DNA of 64,000 nt from NCBI RefSeq assembly GCF_002929705.1, contig NZ_PJIN01000001.1, positions 434,001-498,000 on the forward strand. Reading direction: 5' to 3'. This DNA is from Arthrobacter sp. N199823. GTDB lineage: Bacteria; Actinomycetota; Actinomycetes; Actinomycetales; Micrococcaceae. The position numbers and the translations under genes are program-made. The notes beneath the pieces were generated by a model. That model had not been told where the DNA came from. It made no database searches and saw only the letters and a list, made by a program, of their open reading frames with translations. Below are positions 45,098-54,194 of this stretch, piece by piece; position 1 is the first letter of the stretch, and each line of letters begins with the position of its first letter.

Positions 45098-45967
45098 TTG
45101 CAAATTGACCATGTACTACTAACTCGATTCAACCTCCCGACGCAAGGGGTAGAAAGTCTAGTGCGAGCGCAGGAAGGGTGGTTGCGAAACCGCCAGGCGC
45201 TTTTTGAGAGATACTGTCTTCCTGCTGTCGCGGGCCAGAATGAACGGAATTTCAAATGGGTCATCTACTTGGACACCCAGAGCCCACAATGGTTGCGCCA
45301 ACGCATCACTGAGCTGGAAAAATTGGGTATTTTCACCCCGATTTATCGGGATGAGGTGCCGCATGATGTTTTGCTTGCGGATATCCATGCAGTGACGGGG
45401 GCGGGAGGGGACGTCTTGTTGACAACAAACGTGGACAACGATGACGGGCTTGCTGTCGATTTTGTGCAACGCCTGCAACTGGCAGTCAAAGATGACTCTC
45501 GGGTTGCAATATACCTTGCGCGTGGGCTGATCCAGCAAGCCGGAAAGCTGTACTTGCGTAAGGACCCTGTCAACGCTTTTTGTTCAGTTGCCGAATCATG
45601 GGACAACCCCAGTACGTGCTGGTCGGATTGGCACACGAAGCTGGGAGAGTCCATGCCTCAGGTGCAATTGCTTGGTGCCCCTGCTTGGCTGCAAGTCATT
45701 CATACCGGCAACGTGAGTAACCGTGTCCGCGGAATTCGGGTTAGTCCTGCAAAATTCCGGCATGGTTTCTTGGTTGGACTCAACGAAGTTCAGACGCCTT
45801 CGGCGTTGGATATTTTGATTGACAGGCTGGTGCTGGCGCCGATCCGGTCAAGCAAGGAGGCGGTGCGGGGGGCAGCTAAGAAACTAATTCTCGCCGTGGT
45901 CGGAAAGAAGGGCTTGGATAATTTCAAAACCCGTCTGGCAACAGGCTCATCATCGAGAACGTCATGA
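45098..45967 (+). CDS. Putative rhamnosyltransferase (DUF3118-type)
   Basis: A 289-residue protein with the opening DHVLLTRFNLPT, then NFKWVIYLDTQSP and TTNVDNDDGLAVDFV, which match the 'putative rhamnosyl transferase' family. The DNDD motif probably binds the metal and nucleotide sugar. No other in-frame ATG is suitably placed, so TTG at 45098 with AAAGGGTG 7 nt upstream is the start. dTDP-rhamnose can be supplied by the rml genes in this locus. Specificity is inferred from family name and context. Confidence 0.7.
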   Translation: MQIDHVLLTRFNLPTQGVESLVRAQEGWLRNRQALFERYCLPAVAGQNERNFKWVIYLDTQSPQWLRQRITELEKLGIFTPIYRDEVPHDVLLADIHAVTGAGGDVLLTTNVDNDDGLAVDFVQRLQLAVKDDSRVAIYLARGLIQQAGKLYLRKDPVNAFCSVAESWDNPSTCWSDWHTKLGESMPQVQLLGAPAWLQVIHTGNVSNRVRGIRVSPAKFRHGFLVGLNEVQTPSALDILIDRLVLAPIRSSKEAVRGAAKKLILAVVGKKGLDNFKTRLATGSSSRTS

Positions 45968-46054
45968 ACAGATTTCAACTTTTCTCAGACGTCGTCACGT
46001 ACGGCGGGTATATGGTTGGCGTCACACGGAGAATCAATGTAGGGGGAGCATTTT

Positions 46055-46846
46055 ATGTTTGTTAGGGACATCCTGGTCAGCTGTCTTAGACGGTGGTATT
46101 TTGTGGTGGCGGGTCTGCTCATCACAGGCTTCATTACCTACTACGCGTTTAGTATGGTCTCGCCCACGTACGAAGCTAAAGCCAGTGTCGTATTGATCCC
46201 GCCTTCAGTCGCAGTGACAGTGGGAGACAATCCATATCTATACCTCGGTGGTCTTGAGCAAGCTTTGGGTGTTTTGCAGGTCAAGGTAGCCTCTCCGGAG
46301 GTCTCCGCTGCACTCCTGGATAAATTCCCGGGGTCCTCGATCGACATAACCAAAGACGGAACCACCTCGGGTCCCATCATGGCAGTCACCGTTGGAGCGG
46401 AATCACCCGAGGCAACCATGCAACTCCTCAAAGGGACATTGGAATTGATACCTTCGACTCTTGTCTCACTTCAAACGGAATTGAAAGTTCCTGCGAAGTC
46501 GGTCATCACTGTGATGTCCTTGTCCTCGGACATTGAACCCACCAAAATTTCCAAGAAGCAAATCCAGATGACAGCAATGGCGGGCGTTGGCGGATTGGCG
46601 GCAACCCTACTCCTAACTGGCTTCATTGACCGCCTAATGTCGCGAGAAAAGCGCTCGAAGGCGCAGGTCGACAGCATCGGATCTGAGCTACCCGAGGCAC
46701 CCCTGGGATTGCGGGGAATCGTCAGTGACAATACCTCTGACGCAGCGTTGCCCATCGAGGGCCCGCATCGTCGTCCAAGGGCCCGTGCTAGGCGTAAAGA
46801 CGGCGCCAGAGATGACAGCGACGAGTCGGTGGACGTTGGCACGTGA
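46055..46846 (+). CDS. Wzz/YveK-like chain-length regulator
   Basis: A 263-residue membrane protein with two helices: about 14-34 (WYFVVAGLLITGFITYYAF) and about 172-190 (MAGVGGLAATLLLTGFI). The extracytoplasmic part between them begins with the SPTYEAKASVVLIPP segment typical of polysaccharide co-polymerases. The C-terminal tail is basic with no kinase domain. GGGGGAG ribosome site. It controls polymer length with the polymerase that follows 4 bp later. A sequence of the same layout is fused to that polymerase. Confidence 0.85.
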   Translation: MFVRDILVSCLRRWYFVVAGLLITGFITYYAFSMVSPTYEAKASVVLIPPSVAVTVGDNPYLYLGGLEQALGVLQVKVASPEVSAALLDKFPGSSIDITKDGTTSGPIMAVTVGAESPEATMQLLKGTLELIPSTLVSLQTELKVPAKSVITVMSLSSDIEPTKISKKQIQMTAMAGVGGLAATLLLTGFIDRLMSREKRSKAQVDSIGSELPEAPLGLRGIVSDNTSDAALPIEGPHRRPRARARRKDGARDDSDESVDVGT

Positions 46847-46850
46847 AATG

Positions 46851-48878
46851 CGTTCACGTGAGACCTTGATCGGCGTGAGGGGCCGCAGGGAACTGCCCCT
46901 GCCCCATGCATTGCACTCACCGGATGCGACTACTGTACTCACGGTCTATTTGTTTTTGCTGGTGGCGGTTCCCTCCGATCGAAGTATCGGTCCTTTGGGA
47001 GGTGCAGGATCCCTCTCCACCATCTTTGGCCTTGGCATGCTGCTGTGGTGGATATGGCATCAAGTGCGCCATCAACGTCCTAATGAGTTCCGCCGCGTGC
47101 AACCGGTCCGAATAGCGTTCGTAGTCTTTGTGCTATCGTTGTTGGCAAGTTATACCGTCGCTTCGTTGTCCTCGCTGCCCTTTGTTGACCAGAATGCATC
47201 CAATTTAGTTCTCCTTAACGCTGCCTCGTATGCGGGTGTTGTGTTGTTAGCCAATGACGGAATCACTGGTCGGGATCGCTTCTTAGTCTTGCTCCGACGG
47301 ATATCTTTGGCAGGCGGACTGTATGCCGCACTGGGACTTGTGCAATTTTTTACCGGTCACAACGTTGTAGATTCCATCCAAATACCTGGGTTGACCTCCG
47401 GTGGAACCGGGGGAGTCGATACTCGTGGCGATTTTGTGCGACCGGAATCGACGGCACGGCATGCACTTGAATATGCGGCCGTTCTGTCCATGGTTTTGCC
47501 CGTCGCCTTGACTTTGGCGATTCGCGAATCCCATCGCACCGTCTTCTTGCGGTGGTTTCCCGTAGCTGCCATCTTCATGGCAGCATTCTTGTCAGTGACC
47601 AGATCGGCCTTGCTAGGCATCGTCGCGGTATTACTGGTACTAATCCCCACATGGGAACCTGCAGTAAAGAAAATGGCTGTTTGGGCAGCTATTGGCGGGG
47701 GAGTGGTCATGTATGCCTTAGTGCCAGGGCTCAGCGGAACTATTATCGGGATGTTTTCGGGAAATGACCCCAGTGTGGATTCCCGGACAGACAGCTTCGC
47801 TGTGGTTGGCGACTATCTTCGTATTTCCCCGATTTTTGGTCGCGGACTGGGCACAATGGGACCCCAGTACCGGATCTTCGATAATCAATACATTGGTTTC
47901 ATCATAGAGATAGGGTTGATCGGTGCGGCCGCTTTCATCCTGCTTGTGCTCACCGCCATGGTCACCACGTTTCTTCGCCGTCGGGCTCCGGATCAACTGG
48001 TCGGCTCGATGGGTCCTGCGCTGAGCGCAGCAGTCTTGGCGGGAGCACTCCTGAGTGCATTCTTTGACTCATTTCACTTTCCTCAGGCCGTGGGAATGCT
48101 CTTTCTGATGATTGGTCTGTGCGGTGCGCATTGGAACATCCGTCAGGTCAATGACGCAGAGTTGCTCGCTCCAGAAATGCATGGGGCTGGGCCCCAAGAG
48201 AATACTGGTGTCAGGCGCCTAGGGGGATCGTTACTTCGACGATGGTATGCAGGGCTAGCGGTCTTGCTCTTGTTTGTACCTCTGGCCATGAGCGCCCGCT
48301 CCGCAACAGGTGTCTTCTATGCAAACTTCAACATCGATTTGCAAGCCCCGCCCGGAGCCACAAAAGGAAATGCACTTCGTACGGAAGCATCATCCATTGT
48401 GAATTTTGCGGCTGTCATTCAAAGATTGTACGAGGATGACCATCACAATTCCACGGTCCTGCCAACTACGGCGCCACTCTATGGGACGGGTCTCAGAGAT
48501 GCCGTAGCCGTCTATTTACCCAGTGCCGGAGGGCAGTGGCAAACCAATTTCAACAGTCCCACAATAGCCGTGGAGATTGTGGGCTCAAGCCCTGAAGCTG
48601 TCATGGAGAAGGCGGAGCAAATTACCGGTGCCGTTGAAAAGCTGGTTGAGGACCTGCAGGGAGAGATGGGCATTTGGGAGAAGTCTCGGATCACCAGTGA
48701 ACGGCAGCCAGCGCAAGTTTCAGTGAGCTATGTGCCGGTACGAACAAAGTACGCCTTGTTCTCCATTGGGGCGTTAGCAGTTGCCATGGCAATTAGCTCA
48801 GCTATTGTTCTGGACCGTGGCATTCGACAGCTTCACAGGGTAAGGGCTGCCAGAGCGAAGGAATATTCGGGGCACTAG
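46851..48878 (+). CDS. O-antigen polymerase/ligase fused to a C-terminal Wzz-like domain
   Basis: A 675-residue protein. Residues about 30-440 form 10-12 helices with a Wzy_C-type periplasmic loop (STARHALEYAAVL, then SRTDSFAVVGDYLR and GRGLGTMGPQYRIFDNQYIG). From about residue 459 a second unit begins: LLRRWYAGLAVLLLFVPLA, a soluble part with SPTIAVEIVGSSPEAVMEKA, and a last helix SIGALAVAMAISSAIV. This unit parallels the separate Wzz-like gene upstream (LRRWYFVVAGLL; PIMAVTVGAESPEATMQLL). Start: ATG at 46851, 4 bp after the wzz stop; the open frame to 46725 lies inside wzz. It polymerises or transfers flipped repeat units. Codon bias is weaker than in core genes. Confidence 0.85.
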   Translation, partial: RSRETLIGVRGRRELPLPHALHSPDATTVLTVYLFLLVAVPSDRSIGPLGGAGSLSTIFGLGMLLWWIWHQVRHQRPNEFRRVQPVRIAFVVFVLSLLASYTVASLSSLPFVDQNASNLVLLNAASYAGVVLLANDGITGRDRFLVLLRRISLAGGLYAALGLVQFFTGHNVVDSIQIPGLTSGGTGGVDTRGDFVRPESTARHALEYAAVLSMVLPVALTLAIRESHRTVFLRWFPVAAIFMAAFLSVTRSALLGIVAVLLVLIPTWEPAVKKMAVWAAIGGGVVMYALVPGLSGTIIGMFSGNDPSVDSRTDSFAVVGDYLRISPIFGRGLGTMGPQYRIFDNQYIGFIIEIGLIGAAAFILLVLTAMVTTFLRRRAPDQLVGSMGPALSAAVLAGALLSAFFDSFHFPQAVGMLFLMIGLCGAHWNIRQVNDAELLAPEMHGAGPQENTGVRRLGGSLLRRWYAGLAVLLLFVPLAMSARSATGVFYANFNIDLQAPPGATKGNALRTEASSIVNFAAVIQRLYEDDHHNSTVLPTTAPLYGTGLRDAVAVYLPSAGGQWQTNFNSPTIAVEIVGSSPEAVMEKAEQITGAVEKLVEDLQGEMGIWEKSRITSERQPAQVSVSYVPVRTKYALFSIGALAVAMAISSAIVLDRGIRQLHRVRAARAKEYSGH

Positions 48879-48895
48879 GGCCGGCGTCAAAGCAA

Positions 48896-48930
48896 TGTGG
48901 CGTGGTTCCTGTGCAAGGATCCACGCCACA
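48896..48930. terminator. Bidirectional hairpin terminator
   Basis: TGTGGCGTGG...CCACGCCACA with TCCT/AGGA stacked inside, a 15-bp stem with one T-T mismatch and loop GTGCA. It lies between the convergent polymerase and DUF4082 genes. Confidence 0.75.
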
Positions 48931-48947
48931 CTCTGGTTCGGAGCTAA

Positions 48948-50957
48948 TTAGTCGATCTTGTAGATGTGGTAGCTGTATTCATTGGCGAAGTTGTCAGTGA
49001 ATTTGCCGTCAGCACCCACAGCAATGGTTCGGTTCTCGTCAACCACTTCCACGGAGGTGGCCTTTATCCCGCTAGGAAGCTGGAAGACACGGCTTCCGGG
49101 CTTCGAGCTGCCATCGACCATGGCAAAGACATATGCTGAGCCGCTATAAGTCTTGAGCATCGTGTCGAGGCCGGCACCAAAGGAGTACTGGTAGGACTGA
49201 GTGTTCAGCACCGGAGCCAGCTTATGGACTTGACTGTTGACCTTGGACGCAGCATCAACCTGAGGTTCTCCACAGAAATTAGCTGTCACCTGAGATTGCC
49301 GCAACACGCTGCCACCCTGACAAGAGCCTGAGAGGCTCTGGTTGAAGTAGACCAGCCCTCGGGCCTCGTTGATGATTGAGCTCATAACCGCCCCCTGCAG
49401 TTGACCGGGGGTGATGTTTGCCGTAAATGGGCCGCCACCGGGGCCCCCATTGAGGAGTTCAATGAACTGCCATGGCGCCTGCAGCTTTCCGTCGGCCGCA
49501 TCTTGCTGCCTCAGGGACTTCATTGACTTGCCGTAGCTAGAAGCCGTGCGGCAGTTCTCCTGGGTCACGGGCGTAATGTAGTTCTGACGGTAGGGGGTCC
49601 AACTACAGAACGGGACTGTGTACCAATACATGTCCAGGGACACGGCGTCGGTGTAGTTGTTCACGAACGCCTGCGAATCGGAGGCATTCATGTCGTTACT
49701 GATCACCATTTGCGTAAAGTTGGAGTAGTTAAAGCGGCCGTTGCCCGCATTCTGGTCCTTCAGCGACTGCAACCACTTACGGCCCTCGACGGGTGTGAAC
49801 CGACCATCAACTTCGTCATCTAAGAAATTGCCAACCCAGTTAGTGCTGGAATCAGTGAAGGTACTGTTCAGCTTCCCTCCGATCCAGAAGACATCGTTGT
49901 CCTTGAAGAGGCTGTAGGGCGTGTTGGCGTCCATGCCAATATAGGTGTTGAAGCCGTTCTTCTTGTCATACTGTGCTTCTGCGTTGGAGCTGATGCCGTT
50001 GTACCAGACAACGACAGGGAAAAATGACGGGTCAGACCAGCCCGCATCGTTGGCGTGCTTGAACTGCTTCCAGTAGCTGGAGCCGCCCTCCCACGGGATG
50101 CGGGGGAGGTTCAACGTGCCAATGGCAGGCGGATCCGTGGGTGGTGCGGTGGTTGGCGGCGTAGTTGGGGCCACGGTGGGTGGGGCTGTGGTGGGCGCTA
50201 TCGTCGGGGTCACCGTGGGTGGCGCCGTGGTGGGTGGTGTCGTGGGGGTCACGGTGGGTGGCGCGGTGGTGGGTGGTGTCGTTGGTTTCACCGTTGGAGG
50301 TGCGGTGGTGGCCGGCGCGGTGGGTGTTGAAGGGGTAAACACTACGTCAACGTAGTAGTTTGAATCCTTGTAGGTGTTGCTTGGATAGGTGCCGCCATTA
50401 CCGTAGGCGTAGACGCCACCGCTGGCAAGGATGGTCAGTGGACCGTCGCTCTTAGCCTCCTTGAGCCCTTGCTCGTCCGCTGAGTAACGGCCGTTGGGCG
50501 CAATGTATGAGGCCACATATTTTTCACCTTTGGAGATCTCGACGGGCGTCGGCAACGTTACCGTCTGCCAGCCAACGGACATCCCGTCGGTGTCGGGCAG
50601 AGTTGCCGTGGCAAGGACTTTTCCTTGAGGTGACCACAAATTAACTACGTGGGGTCCTGTGTTTCTGTCGCTCCTGTAGAAACGAACAGCCGAAACAGTG
50701 CCGTCCTGCGAAGTTGTGAATTTGGCACCGAGCTCAACGGAGACCGTATCCGGGTCCACCAATGTCTGGGGCACGGAGTCTTCGATCACGGAAAGCGTGG
50801 ATGCGTAGCTAGGTGTGTTTCCAGCAGTGGTTCCAATGAAAAACGGAACCAATAGTGCCAATGCTGCGATGCCAGCAATTGTTGTTTTAGGGCGTCTTGA
50901 ATAGCCCCAGCGGTGCGGTGACCGCTCGGACTGCGAGTGCGCAGTAAGAGTTTCCAT
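48948..50957 (-). CDS. Secreted DUF4082 protein with glycoside-hydrolase-like C-terminus
   Basis: A 669-residue exported protein. Signal/anchor region about 28-52 (TTIAGIAALALLVPFFIG), a DUF4082 domain at about 60-210 (VSAVRFYRSDRNTGPHVVNLW, YVASYIAPNGRYS, DSNYYVDVVF), a Pro/Thr linker of 13-residue repeats (about 215-275), and a 390-residue C-terminal domain (FPVVVWYNGISSNAEAQYDK, GNFLDDEVDGRF, VSLDMYWYTVPF, QFIELLNGGPG) that looks like a TIM-barrel glycosidase. The FLDDEVDG motif could hold the catalytic acids. Start: ATG at 50957 preferred over 51017. The position within the polysaccharide locus suggests it trims or binds the polymer, which is inference. Confidence 0.75.
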   Translation of the reverse strand: METLTAHSQSERSPHRWGYSRRPKTTIAGIAALALLVPFFIGTTAGNTPSYASTLSVIEDSVPQTLVDPDTVSVELGAKFTTSQDGTVSAVRFYRSDRNTGPHVVNLWSPQGKVLATATLPDTDGMSVGWQTVTLPTPVEISKGEKYVASYIAPNGRYSADEQGLKEAKSDGPLTILASGGVYAYGNGGTYPSNTYKDSNYYVDVVFTPSTPTAPATTAPPTVKPTTPPTTAPPTVTPTTPPTTAPPTVTPTIAPTTAPPTVAPTTPPTTAPPTDPPAIGTLNLPRIPWEGGSSYWKQFKHANDAGWSDPSFFPVVVWYNGISSNAEAQYDKKNGFNTYIGMDANTPYSLFKDNDVFWIGGKLNSTFTDSSTNWVGNFLDDEVDGRFTPVEGRKWLQSLKDQNAGNGRFNYSNFTQMVISNDMNASDSQAFVNNYTDAVSLDMYWYTVPFCSWTPYRQNYITPVTQENCRTASSYGKSMKSLRQQDAADGKLQAPWQFIELLNGGPGGGPFTANITPGQLQGAVMSSIINEARGLVYFNQSLSGSCQGGSVLRQSQVTANFCGEPQVDAASKVNSQVHKLAPVLNTQSYQYSFGAGLDTMLKTYSGSAYVFAMVDGSSKPGSRVFQLPSGIKATSVEVVDENRTIAVGADGKFTDNFANEYSYHIYKID
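50135..50325. repeat. 39-bp coding tandem repeats (Pro/Thr linker)
   Basis: Four 13-residue units of the type TTAPPTVTPTTPP plus a partial one, encoded on the reverse strand. The nucleotide units are similar but not identical (GTGGG(T/C)GG(C/T) pattern). It is a likely mannosylation or spacer region, and Pmt is encoded in this window. Confidence 0.8.
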
Positions 50958-51074
50958 AGTTTGGGATAGTCCTGAGTAGTGTCGTTTTAGACCTAGGCAA
51001 TCTCCCCCCGAGATCAAATCGTAACATAGCGGACTTCTGTCAATCAGGGGCGCGATGGCTGAAATTTGCCCAAT

Positions 51075-53684
51075 TTACGCGCTTCGGCTACTTTCGTCCC
51101 GGTCCCACCCGCCATCAATTGTCAACGATTTTCCACGCGCCAACTTTCCCGAAAGGGCTACTGAAGCGTAGACACCAGCGTCAAAGAGCGCCAAGGGCCC
51201 ACTCACACTGGCCACGAGGTTGCCAAGTCCTGACCCCAGCCCGGAACTGGACGGCAGCTCAAGGTTTCCTCGGTAAATCCGGCGTAGGGTGCGGTTCAGC
51301 TCCTTGACTGATTGGGGGACCCGAACCACCACCGGGGTGGTGGGTAGGATGGCTTTCTCTTCGGGTTCAAAGAGTGAGTCAATGTAGGCGTCATCGGCCG
51401 TGGCATCAGGGAATCGTGGAAAACGTGTGTGTCCGGCGGCGCTGACAGCGTAGACACCCGCTCCCCACAGATGCGTATGCATGGAGGGGATGCGGGTCCT
51501 TGCCCGATAGTAGGCACGAACCCACGGTGCGGCGCCGGCCGTGTCATAAGTGAACGCAGGGCGGGCAGCCAGAGCACCCGGCCGGGCAAGGTGCTCAAAC
51601 ACGTCGGACACCGCCTGCTCGGTCATTTCAATGTCTGCGTCAAGATACAGGCGCGGCCAGCGTGTGGCGATCGCGTCAGCGGCGTTCAGGGCTGAGGTTT
51701 TGCCCGGCTCGGTGAGATCGAGGACAGTGATACCTGGAAAACTAGCCGCCAGGGCAGCGGTGGCGTCGGTGCATCCGTTGCACGCGACAATGACTTCGAT
51801 GTCCCCGGCCGCCGCACGTGCAGCCAAGGGCCGCAACGTCCGGGCTATGACTGTGGCTTCGTTGTGGGCGGGGATGATGACTGTGCCCGACGGGAAAACG
51901 CTGGCAGGCGTCGGGATACTCTCTTCCACCGAAGCTTGAGGAAGAGTCGCCCACGACCGGAATCCCAAGAGCATTGAGGCTGCGAGCCTGTGCCCGGACT
52001 GATTGAACCGGGCCACCGAAGCCGCCGCGGTAATGGTGCGCACCGCCAGAGCATATGGACGGGAATGGTGTGCAGCCGCATACCGCACTCGATTCACAGC
52101 CATGAGCGCCAGTAGGCTGTCCGAGGTGCCGGAGCCGCCCTGCTCGTGGTTCATGGCAGCGAGAGGCTCAAACCAGATGGATTCTCCGGCATTGCGGATC
52201 CTGCGGAAATAGTCGGTCTCCTCGGAGTAGAGGAAGTAGCGATCATCCCAAGGACCCAACGTTGCTGCCAGATCCGAGCGGATCAGCAACGCCGCCCCGG
52301 TTGCCCATGCCACCCGATGGGCATAGACGTAGCTTTCGGAGTCCATATCCATTTCTGAAAGCCAAGCAGGACGGGTGGGGAAGCGGCTTCCGGCCACAGC
52401 GTCTCCAAGGCTCCTGCTAATCGACGGTTCCCGGCGCAGCGATGGGTAGGTGGCGCCATCGGGGTCAATCAGCCGGGGCACAACAGCACCTGCGCCGGAC
52501 TTTTCCATCCGGCTAAGCATGGCTCTGATGGCGCCCCTGCCTACAGTCAAATCCGGGTTGAGGATCAGCAAATTATGCGCCGCACCTGCACGCTTGACCG
52601 CAGCATTGATGCCGCCGGAATACCCAAGATTTCCGCCCGAGCTAAAGGAAATGACGTCCGGATACTTGGCCAGCTCCGCCAAAGTCCCGTCCTTGGAGCA
52701 GTTGTCTGCCACGATCACCCTGATGGATTGATCAGCCGTTTCGGCGCGCAGCGACTTGATGAGGTGGGGCACGTCGTCGGCGTTGTTGTAGGTGACCACC
52801 AGAACAGCCACATCCGCGATGTCCTGGGGGCTGGCGAAACTCCCCGATGGCCGGGTGATCGTCGGAGAGACCGGCTGGGGCCTGACCAAGTGGACTTCGG
52901 AATGCTTTGCCGGTGTTGTCCCTGACCTCAATGCCAAGTACGACGGCGGTCCGTCCACCAAGTAGCGCCGCCCAAGCCTGTGGGGCTCACGTGAAAGCCG
53001 CCACGCCCACTCGAGCCCGTTGTCACTGGCCCATCGGGGCGCCCGCGCGACTTGGCCCGCCATGAAATCGACAGCGGCACCGAAGCCCAGAAGTACTTTG
53101 GCCCCAGTCTGCGCAGCATACTCGGCCATCCACAGCTCCTGCCGGGGCTTACCCAAACCCACCACAAGAACGTCGGTGTCCGCGGCGCGAATTTCCTCGG
53201 CAAGTCGTGTGCAGTGTCCGTGCTGAGATAGCTCGCTGCGCTCGGGGGACCACCAGCCTGAGATCAACAAATCCGGCCGCTCCGCGCTCAGCCGGAGCCG
53301 CAGAGCCATCTGGGTCTCTGGTGATCCCCCGAGAAATCCGATGCGGGAGCCGTGGACGGCGGCCAAATCCAAAATTGGTTCAATCAGATCGCTGCCGGCT
53401 AACCGTGGCCAGTAGCGTCCCGTTGAACGCCTCGCTTGGGCTGCAATGGGGGCCCCGTCAATCAAGTTCAAAAATTCTGCCTGGCCAGGATGTTCCAGTG
53501 CGCCATTCCATCGTCCGGCAGTCCCGAAGTGGTGGATGTGGTCCAGATTGATGGACACCACACACAGCGGCAGCTGCGCAGGGGTGGTTAGGCGATCGGA
53601 AATAATCGACATCGTCTTGTCAAAATCAACGAGATGGACTGGAATCCCTGCTGAGAACATGGATTCGGTAATGTCAATTGTCAT
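51075..53684 (-). CDS. Three-module glycosyltransferase: WecG/TagA + GT2 + GT2
   Basis: An 869-residue protein joining three enzymes. Module 1 (about 45-250) is a WecG/TagA/CpsF transferase: INLDHIHHFG, LIDGAPIAAQARR, GFLGGSPETQMALRL, GLGKPRQELWMAEY and LLGFGAAVDFMAGQVARAP. Module 2 (about 290-540) is a WbbL-like GT2: VLVVTYNNADDVPHL, DNCSKDG, LNPDLTVGRGA, WATGAALLIRSDL and YFLYSEETDYFRR. Module 3 (about 585-800) is another GT2: VIIPAHNEATVIARTL, LYLDADIEM and GAGVYAVSAAGH. No transmembrane helix is obvious. Start: MTIDITESMF at 53684; the frame extends to 53861 but that part is low-complexity. It would add two or three consecutive sugars to the lipid-linked acceptor. Confidence 0.85.
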   Translation of the reverse strand: MTIDITESMFSAGIPVHLVDFDKTMSIISDRLTTPAQLPLCVVSINLDHIHHFGTAGRWNGALEHPGQAEFLNLIDGAPIAAQARRSTGRYWPRLAGSDLIEPILDLAAVHGSRIGFLGGSPETQMALRLRLSAERPDLLISGWWSPERSELSQHGHCTRLAEEIRAADTDVLVVGLGKPRQELWMAEYAAQTGAKVLLGFGAAVDFMAGQVARAPRWASDNGLEWAWRLSREPHRLGRRYLVDGPPSYLALRSGTTPAKHSEVHLVRPQPVSPTITRPSGSFASPQDIADVAVLVVTYNNADDVPHLIKSLRAETADQSIRVIVADNCSKDGTLAELAKYPDVISFSSGGNLGYSGGINAAVKRAGAAHNLLILNPDLTVGRGAIRAMLSRMEKSGAGAVVPRLIDPDGATYPSLRREPSISRSLGDAVAGSRFPTRPAWLSEMDMDSESYVYAHRVAWATGAALLIRSDLAATLGPWDDRYFLYSEETDYFRRIRNAGESIWFEPLAAMNHEQGGSGTSDSLLALMAVNRVRYAAAHHSRPYALAVRTITAAASVARFNQSGHRLAASMLLGFRSWATLPQASVEESIPTPASVFPSGTVIIPAHNEATVIARTLRPLAARAAAGDIEVIVACNGCTDATAALAASFPGITVLDLTEPGKTSALNAADAIATRWPRLYLDADIEMTEQAVSDVFEHLARPGALAARPAFTYDTAGAAPWVRAYYRARTRIPSMHTHLWGAGVYAVSAAGHTRFPRFPDATADDAYIDSLFEPEEKAILPTTPVVVRVPQSVKELNRTLRRIYRGNLELPSSSGLGSGLGNLVASVSGPLALFDAGVYASVALSGKLARGKSLTIDGGWDRDESSRSA

Positions 53685-54194
53685 AGTGAGGACCGGCTTT
53701 CCAGACAGTGGGGCACATAGCCCCGAGACGATGGGGGCGGGTAGTGCCGCGCACAGGCGCAACGAAGGTGGCGCTCGGTCTGTGGAATGCGCGCGGGGTT
53801 CTCGATGTTGCCGATGTTGCGAAACGGCAGAGACTGTTGGAGGCACTCCCGGTGTTGGCAAGTAAGTGCACTTTGACTAGCACGTGCCCCATGGCGAAAC
53901 GGCAGCGCACACCTAAGACTGTGCGCTGAGACGTGCACCCGTGCATGAGATCCCCCGACGACTCCGAGTTGAGTCCGCCGTGTTAGACCTTGAATACGCG
54001 GCGGGACGGAACCAGAAGGCGCCCGAGCCGGGATCGGCCAGGTGCCCTGAATGGACCCGTCGCTGCCGACACTATGGGGTTGAAAAGCTGGTCGCCAGAG
54101 TACCCAGTACTCGCAAAAACTCAGCTACCGCAAGGGGGTACTTGGTTTGGCTCGCAGGGCAGCGCATTGCCCTGTGAGTAGGACGGGTGGCTAC
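53685..54194. other. 510-bp spacer without a convincing gene
   Basis: It separates lhgO from the three-module transferase on the leftward strand. It holds a GCGCACA/TGTGCGC hairpin (53905-53926), a CAGGGCA/TGCCCTG hairpin (54155-54174) and a 12-bp direct repeat GCGAAACGGCAG at 53819 and 53894. Short open frames exist on both strands but none has a ribosome site and similarity. It may be a promoter/leader for the transferase or a decayed gene. Confidence 0.45.

Noticed and set aside
46725-46850. Upstream extension of the polymerase/ligase start
   Set aside because: Lies wholly inside the wzz-like gene in another frame and shows no membrane or family similarity; ATG 46851 is better placed.
53685-53861. 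N-terminal extension of the three-module transferase
   Set aside because: Low-complexity Pro/Arg/His-rich sequence with no similarity to WecG/TagA starts.
53708-54181. Small open frames on both strands of the 53.7-54.2 kb spacer
   Set aside because: Arg/Pro-rich translations, no ribosome sites, and overlapping frames of equal quality on both strands.
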